A stretch of DNA of 12,069 nucleotides, taken from NCBI GenBank assembly GCA_036939355.1, contig JALLAP010000546.1:1-12069 (forward strand), read 5' to 3'. Shown piece after piece: positions 7,538 to 12,069 of this stretch (position 1 is the stretch's first letter; each line of letters opens with the position of its first letter). The notes under the pieces were generated by a model. The model was not told the origin of the DNA, did not search any database, and saw only the letters and a list, made by a program, of their open reading frames with translations. This stretch comes from Thalassiosira profunda (lineage: Eukaryota > Bacillariophyta > Thalassiosirophyceae > Thalassiosirales > Thalassiosiraceae). Position numbers and translations under genes: made by a program.

Positions 7538-7605
7538 GATCCGGCGGATTCGCCAAATTATAGCGAATTATTCTACACAGGTTAAACGTAGGAATTCGCC
7601 GGATC
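7538..7605. promoter_or_regulatory. 14-bp inverted repeat with ATTCGC motifs in the divergent promoter
   Basis: GATCCGGCGGATTC at 7538-7551 and GAATTCGCCGGATC at 7592-7605 are reverse complements except for one base. The hexamer ATTCGC occurs at 7548-7553 and 7594-7599, and in reverse (GCGAAT) at 7563-7568. The arrangement suggests a dimeric or paired binding site shared by the divergent genes. Function is inference. Confidence 0.5.
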
Positions 7606-7796
7606 GATCGCCACGATTGCAAATCCTCCAACTTCAATGAGGTCAGTGAGAATCGCTACATAGAATGTACTTCGTACGATTTCCCAGACGTAGGTAACTC
7701 GGATTTTTGTTTGCTCGGTCACGCTGCTCACGCACCCCACGTCTCGCCGACCCAACGCCGCCGCCGTCCGGGCGGTGCAAGCCGGCACTACTTGGG

Positions 7797-7841
7797 GTGC
7801 CGGCACGGCGGGCAGCCCGAGCCAGGCGCTTCGGGCTCGGG
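7797..7841 (+). promoter_or_regulatory. GC-rich palindrome and hairpin upstream of the glycosyltransferase start
   Basis: GTGCCGGCAC at 7797-7806 is a perfect palindrome. Just after it, CCCGAGCC (7816-7823) pairs with GGCTCGGG (7834-7841) around a 10-base loop. They lie about 80-120 bases before the ATG, so they are either in the 5' leader, where a stem could affect translation, or in the core promoter. The transcription start is not known. Confidence 0.4.
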
Positions 7842-7918
7842 TTAGTGAAGCCCTAGGGTGGAGCACATCTTCTTGTGTACGGAGGTGCATCGATCTCATT
7901 CTACTGAGGGCCGATCAG

Positions 7919-10900
7919 ATGTCCCGGAGATCAACCCCTCTCGGGGTGCGCCAAACCCTCGCCCTCGTCTTCCTAATTTCCTTCCTCATCGGATCCATAT
8001 CCGTTTGGAAGGTGCACACGGGGTATCTCGGCGGGACGGGCAGTCGGGGACACGCAGATTATACGACCGACGCATCATTGGCCGGGGCGTGGCTCCCCAT
8101 CTTGCCCGGCGAGGCTAATGCAGATCGAAGTTTGGCCGATGAGGAGCTCCCTTCTATTCGGGGAGGGAAGGGGAGTGGCGAGAGGCGGGGGAAGAGGAGC
8201 AAAATAGCTGTCCAATCTGCCACTGAGGACGCATTGCAAACAGGGGATGGTGCACAAGATGTGTCACCCACTCCAAAGCATCGAGTTTACTGCATGGTTC
8301 CGTTCATCTGGACACCCTCGGCGCTGCACGCCTACCATGCCATCGAGGCCACGTGGGGCAAGCGGTGCGACGTCCTCCGATTCTTCATTGATCCCATAAT
8401 TGGAGACGAGGCGGTGGGCTTTCACAACATGACAGAGCCATCGGGCGTGCAGTCAGCAAAGAATGCAAATTTGACGTTGCCGGACGATGTGATAATACTG
8501 CACGACATGCGACGGCCGTGGCACACGTGTCGATCGAAGGAAACCGAGGATGCCAACAAGCCCGGGAATTGCAGAAATATCTTCGAGAAGGTGTGGCGGA
8601 TGATTGTGCACGTTGCATCCGACGGCGCCGATCAGGCGGAGTGGTTCGTCAAGGTGGATGCCGACACGTATCTCTTTCCTGACCATGTTGGACGATATGT
8701 GGAGTCAAAGGGGTGGTCGCCTACGGATCCTCATTATTTCGGCCACGTGTTGAACCACCGCCAGAATGACCGAGGCGTTTCTATTGTTGCGGGAGGGGCC
8801 GTCTTCTACAGCAGGGCCGCATTACTGGCAGCTGCGGATGCATTCCAAAAGATGCCAATGGACAAGGGCGACAAAGAAGAGGACGGGACGTGTCGCGATG
8901 CTTATACTGGAACAGAGGAAGTTGTTACTGCAGTTTGCCTGAAGGAGCACTCCAACATTACCGCGGAGCCGGCAATCGACGAGGAAGGAAGGGAACAGGT
9001 ATCGTTGTATGAGGTGCCAACAATACTGGATTACAACCGAACACATCACGGGGAATGGTGGTTCTGGGAAGGAAAGCACAAATATCCCTGCCACGACGAC
9101 GGAGACTGTTTGACAGACCTTCCGCTGGCATTCCACCATTACAAAGACTCGAAGATGTTCTTCGATTTCGAGAAGGAGTTTTATGGGAGCGTAATGACTG
9201 GAGAGAGAGATGCAACAAATGTGAAACGGGTCGATGGGAGAGTTGCCGCTCGCAACTGGCCCAACTTTGATCGAACGCAGCGCTACTTCGAGAGGGTGCG
9301 TGGGGCAATGAAAGTGGTGGCGAAAGAGCACATCTCAGAGCAGCCTGGACTGATAAGCAGCCCGGCAAAGAGAGAACAGCCTGAATTGACTGGAGCAAGA
9401 GAGCAATCTACAACCGCAGAGGCAAACGCCAATGGGAAGCGCCGACCTCCAAAGAAAAGGCGACCAACAATGGAAGATCAGACCACTACCACACAACAAA
9501 ACAGAGTGTACTGCGCGGTTCCCTTCATCTGGATGCCCTCTGCAATTCCCTCATACCACGCCATCCGAGTGACATGGGGCAAACGGTGCCACATCCTGAG
9601 ATTTTTCATCGATCCAGTGATTGGGGACAACGAGGTTGGTTTTCACAACATAACCGAAGCCTCGGGAGTGATCTCCGCGCAGAAGGCCAATTTGACGCTG
9701 CCCGGAGACGTGGTGGTATTGCACGACATGCGACGGCCGTGGCACACCTGCGGCTCCAAAGAGAACGAAGAAAAGGATAAGCCCCTCGGGACGTGCCGAA
9801 ACATCTTTGAGAAGGTCTGGAGAATGCTCGTCTATGTTGCTTTTGGAACAGGTGGTGCCAGCGTTGGTCTCGATCAAATATCGAGCAAGGATGAGCTTGA
9901 GACAGATGCCTACAGAGCGGAGTGGTTTGTCAAGGTGGACGCAGATACGTTCCTTTTTCCGGACAACGTCGGTCCTTACGTGGAATCGAGAGAATGGTCC
10001 TACAAAGATCATCACTATTTCGGCCACGTGTTGAACCACCGCCAGGATGACAGAGGCGTGTCCATAGTCGCTGGAGGTGCCGTCTTCTACAGCAGGGCGA
10101 CCCTGCTGGCTGCTGCGGATGCATTTCACAACATGCCCTTGGACAAGGGCGACGAAGAGGATGATGGAACGTGTCGAGATGCCTACACAGGGACAGAAGA
10201 GGTGCCTACCGCAGTTTGCTTGAAAGAGCACTCAAATATCATTGCAGAACCTGCTGTCGACGAGGAAGGCAGAGAGCAGGTATCGTTGTACGAAGTTGAC
10301 GACATTCTCAACTACAACCGAACGGATCAAGGGGAATGGTGGTTCTGGGAGGGAAAGCGCAAATATCCATGCCACGATTTGGGAGATTGCTTGGCGCATC
10401 TTCCGCTGGCATTCCACCATTACAAAGACCCTCAACTGCTCCTTGATTTAGAGAAGGAGTTCTACGGAAGCGTGGTAACAGGCGCAGAAGACGAGTCGTT
10501 GGTCAAAAAGAACGACGGACGCATTGCTTCTCGTCACTGGCCCAACTTCAATCGAGTTCACCGCTACTTTGAGCACATTCGTGCAGCGATGAAGGCAAAG
10601 GAAGGCATTGTCGCTCAATCTGTCGTGGCGGCGCCCAACAAGCGACAACTGCAACAACAACCGCATCGGACGTTAAAACACGACAACCGACTGTACTGCA
10701 TGGTGCCTTTCATCTGGTCTCCAGATTACCAGCCAGTTTATCGCGCAATTCGCAAGACGTGGGGCAAGCGTTGCGATGTGCTGAGATTCATGATCGATCC
10801 GATCGTGGGCAACAACGAAACCGGTTTCCTTGACTTGCGCACCAGCGACGGGGCCAAGCACGATCTGCCCGATGATGCCGTCGTGTTACTTGACATGAAG

Positions 10901-11734
10901 AGACCCTGGAACGTGTGCCCAGAGGACCCTCAGGAGGATGGACCGGTCCACAACTGCCGGAATATATGGGAGAAGGTGTGGAGGTCCTGGGTTTGGGTCG
11001 ACGAGAACGGTGGCGCCAATCAGGCGGAGTGGTTTGTGAAGATCGATGCCGACTCTTATCTCTTTCCAGACAATCTGAAGCGCTACGTCACGGAGAAGGG
11101 CTGGTCGCCCGATGAGCACCACTATTTTGGGCACGTATTGAACCACCGAGCACACGACAACTACCCAATCGTTGCAGGGGCGGCCGTCTTCTTCAGCCGC
11201 GAAACCCTGAAAGCAGCGGCCAGCATCTTTCGCAAGTTTGCGCCCCTGAAAGGATCCAAGGGCGTTACTGAGCGATACAACGGAATAGATTCGTGGAAGA
11301 GAATGAAGTGTGTGGACGCTTTCACCGATCTGGAAGAAGTCGTCACCTCCGTCTGCCTCAAGGAGCAGATGGGTATAGATGCGGATCCAATGCTCGATGA
11401 GATGGGGCAGGAACTGGTGACCATTGGCGAGGTAGAAGATGTTCTGTTGTGGAATCGGACTGAGCAGGGAGAATGGTGGTATTGGCAGGGAAAGCCCTGG
11501 AGGCATCCCGAAACAGGGATGGACATGCACCAGTGCTGTGGAGACCTGCCGATTGCGTTTCACGGATACAAAGACAGTAGGTGGTTCTACAAGCTCGAGA
11601 GTGAGTTTTATTCCGCAGTGACTTCCGGAGATGGCGATGGCTGGAAGGACTTGGAATGGAGAAATCCCGAGGATGCAAAGAGATACTTTGGCCGCGTCCG
11701 AGGGGCGATGAAAGCATCAAACGTTACAGGCTAG
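7919..11734 (+). CDS. type II membrane protein with three tandem GT31 (C1GalT1/Fringe-like) glycosyltransferase domains
   Basis: Intronless, 1271 residues. A short basic N-terminus (MSRRSTPLGVR) and a membrane segment at about 13-30 predict a Golgi type II anchor, followed by a low-complexity stem. Domains span about 122-465, 529-892 and 924-1264. Each runs: RVYCxVPFIW, TWGKRC, DMRRPW (DMKRPW in domain 3), CRNIxEKVW, EWFVKxDAD (DxD at 247-249, 674-676, 1043-1045), YFGHVLNH, VAGxAVFxSR, EEVxTxVCLKE, NRTxxGEWWxW, and LAFHHYKD or a variant. This matches core-1 beta-1,3-galactosyltransferase order (TWxxRC, WFLKADDDTY, YFG, GGAGYVLS, ED...C), with DDD replaced by DAD, which still keeps two metal-binding aspartates. 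The likely reaction is sugar transfer from a nucleotide sugar to a glycoprotein; donor and acceptor cannot be read. All three domains look intact. The ATG at 7919 is the first of the frame. Domain 2 has an insert of about 19 residues before its DxD. Confidence 0.85.
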   Translation: MSRRSTPLGVRQTLALVFLISFLIGSISVWKVHTGYLGGTGSRGHADYTTDASLAGAWLPILPGEANADRSLADEELPSIRGGKGSGERRGKRSKIAVQSATEDALQTGDGAQDVSPTPKHRVYCMVPFIWTPSALHAYHAIEATWGKRCDVLRFFIDPIIGDEAVGFHNMTEPSGVQSAKNANLTLPDDVIILHDMRRPWHTCRSKETEDANKPGNCRNIFEKVWRMIVHVASDGADQAEWFVKVDADTYLFPDHVGRYVESKGWSPTDPHYFGHVLNHRQNDRGVSIVAGGAVFYSRAALLAAADAFQKMPMDKGDKEEDGTCRDAYTGTEEVVTAVCLKEHSNITAEPAIDEEGREQVSLYEVPTILDYNRTHHGEWWFWEGKHKYPCHDDGDCLTDLPLAFHHYKDSKMFFDFEKEFYGSVMTGERDATNVKRVDGRVAARNWPNFDRTQRYFERVRGAMKVVAKEHISEQPGLISSPAKREQPELTGAREQSTTAEANANGKRRPPKKRRPTMEDQTTTTQQNRVYCAVPFIWMPSAIPSYHAIRVTWGKRCHILRFFIDPVIGDNEVGFHNITEASGVISAQKANLTLPGDVVVLHDMRRPWHTCGSKENEEKDKPLGTCRNIFEKVWRMLVYVAFGTGGASVGLDQISSKDELETDAYRAEWFVKVDADTFLFPDNVGPYVESREWSYKDHHYFGHVLNHRQDDRGVSIVAGGAVFYSRATLLAAADAFHNMPLDKGDEEDDGTCRDAYTGTEEVPTAVCLKEHSNIIAEPAVDEEGREQVSLYEVDDILNYNRTDQGEWWFWEGKRKYPCHDLGDCLAHLPLAFHHYKDPQLLLDLEKEFYGSVVTGAEDESLVKKNDGRIASRHWPNFNRVHRYFEHIRAAMKAKEGIVAQSVVAAPNKRQLQQQPHRTLKHDNRLYCMVPFIWSPDYQPVYRAIRKTWGKRCDVLRFMIDPIVGNNETGFLDLRTSDGAKHDLPDDAVVLLDMKRPWNVCPEDPQEDGPVHNCRNIWEKVWRSWVWVDENGGANQAEWFVKIDADSYLFPDNLKRYVTEKGWSPDEHHYFGHVLNHRAHDNYPIVAGAAVFFSRETLKAAASIFRKFAPLKGSKGVTERYNGIDSWKRMKCVDAFTDLEEVVTSVCLKEQMGIDADPMLDEMGQELVTIGEVEDVLLWNRTEQGEWWYWQGKPWRHPETGMDMHQCCGDLPIAFHGYKDSRWFYKLESEFYSAVTSGDGDGWKDLEWRNPEDAKRYFGRVRGAMKASNVTG

Positions 11735-11988
11735 CATTGGCAGCAACTCCTTCTTCCTCTTCCCCTCCTGGTCTTTATTGTAGGGGGCTAGCCCTCTTTT
11801 GCCAAAAATCAGCCAGATCCGCGTCCGCCCGAATCCGCATCCGCCGCCGGTCCGCCGCCCCGTAGATGTCACCCAGTAGCCCCGCCCCACAACAAAGGAC
11901 TCGTCGCCATCATCGTCGGCGGAGGCACTATGAGTGCCCATGTGGTCTCGGTTGGCGTCGGCTGGGTAGGAAATAAATAGCGCCCAAA
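11735..11988. promoter_or_regulatory. 3' end of the glycosyltransferase gene and possible upstream region of the next gene
   Basis: About 250 bp with no convincing gene. A palindrome, GGGCTAGCCC (11785-11794), lies about 50 bases after the stop and could be a 3'-end hairpin. ATCCGCGTCCG at 11817-11827 is followed by the near copy ATCCGCATCCG at 11833-11843, and the exact sequence returns at 12003-12013. An AT-rich AAATAAATAG lies at 11971-11980, just before the next possible start codon. Confidence 0.35.
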
Positions 11989-12069
11989 ATGGAGCAGCAA
12001 GAATCCGCGTCCGTCGCCCTCGTCCGGGATCCCCGGTCCGCTGACGTCCTCGCCGGCCTCGAGCTCCCG
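11989..12069 (+). CDS. possible 5' end of a gene cut by the window edge
   Basis: An ATG in good context (CAAAATGG) opens 27 codons without a stop to the end of the window, starting MEQQESASVALVRDPRS and continuing ADVLAGLELP. Codon third positions are mostly C or G, as in the other genes here, which supports coding. No family can be recognised from this length. Part of the frame overlaps an ATCCGCGTCCG element that also occurs in the non-coding sequence before it, so chance cannot be excluded. Confidence 0.45.
   Translation, partial: MEQQESASVALVRDPRSADVLAGLELP

Larger units (their letters stand above)
7445..7918. promoter_or_regulatory. divergent intergenic region between rod gene and glycosyltransferase gene
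   Basis: About 474 bp separates the two start codons (7444 on minus, 7919 on plus), so it must carry the 5' leaders and probably both promoters. The middle (about 7540-7620) is AT-richer and holds the inverted repeat listed separately; the side next to 7919 is GC-rich and holds short palindromes. The frame of the glycosyltransferase is open back to 7775 but without an ATG, so no N-terminal extension is assigned. Confidence 0.55.

Noticed and set aside
7775..7918. N-terminal extension of the triple glycosyltransferase
   Set aside because: No ATG in this stretch, only a GTG; the ATG at 7919 directly precedes a good type II membrane anchor.
11717..11941. Minus-strand 74-codon open frame after the glycosyltransferase gene
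   Set aside because: Overlaps the end of a well-supported gene, no domain, low-complexity GC-rich origin; not supported as coding.
1..12069. Prokaryotic-type defence system, CRISPR array, tRNA or intact mobile element
   Set aside because: I found no direct-repeat array of CRISPR type, no cloverleaf, no transposase or reverse transcriptase motif. The introns and targeting signals show a eukaryotic nuclear region.

Overview
The window looks like nuclear DNA from a diatom, probably a centric, Thalassiosira-like species. Three things point there. Short GT-AG introns of about 70-90 bp (two of about 230 bp) interrupt GC-rich exons. One gene starts with a bipartite plastid presequence whose signal peptide is cleaved just before a phenylalanine, the 'ASAFAP'-type motif of secondary red plastids. 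There is also a large ankyrin protein with the 'LPIH/PLHxAC ... hPEA' repeats that are abundant in diatoms. I see no prokaryotic operon, tRNA, rRNA, CRISPR array or intact transposon. Species assignment is inference.

Layout. Positions 1-83 (-) may be the start of a gene leaving the window. 408-1898 (+) is a three-exon Nudix hydrolase of the coenzyme A diphosphatase type (NUDT7/NUDT8/NudL), probably mitochondrial. It converges, with only 71 bp between stop codons, on 1970-3664 (-), an intronless 564-residue protein with about 13 ankyrin repeats. Upstream of that, on the same strand, 4163-7444 (-) is a 12-exon gene for a predicted 686-residue plastid-targeted protein. It has a Pro/Ala/Lys-rich disordered region, two hydrophobic segments, a long Ala/Lys/Glu-rich helical rod and a Pro-Ala C-terminal region. 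It diverges, across about 470 bp holding a strong inverted repeat, from 7919-11734 (+). That gene is an intronless 1271-residue type II membrane protein with three complete GT31 (C1GalT1/Fringe-like) glycosyltransferase domains in tandem. A short open frame from 11989 to the window end may begin another gene.

Most unusual points. (1) In the rod gene, introns 2-11 all interrupt a codon after its first base, so nine consecutive internal exons (24-333 nt) are symmetric 1-1 cassettes that all encode Ala/Lys-rich helix. Two neighbouring introns are visibly homologous, which is direct evidence of growth by exon-plus-intron duplication. (2) The triple glycosyltransferase keeps a DxD motif in all three units; units 1 and 2 share long identical DNA blocks and unit 3 is diverged. 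Unit 2 carries a 54-nt in-frame GT...AG insert. (3) A 72-bp exact repeat separated by a single N at 6759 breaks the frame of the rod gene and is most likely an assembly join. I see no evidence that the genes act in one pathway; they look like an ordinary compact diatom neighbourhood with two structurally odd members.
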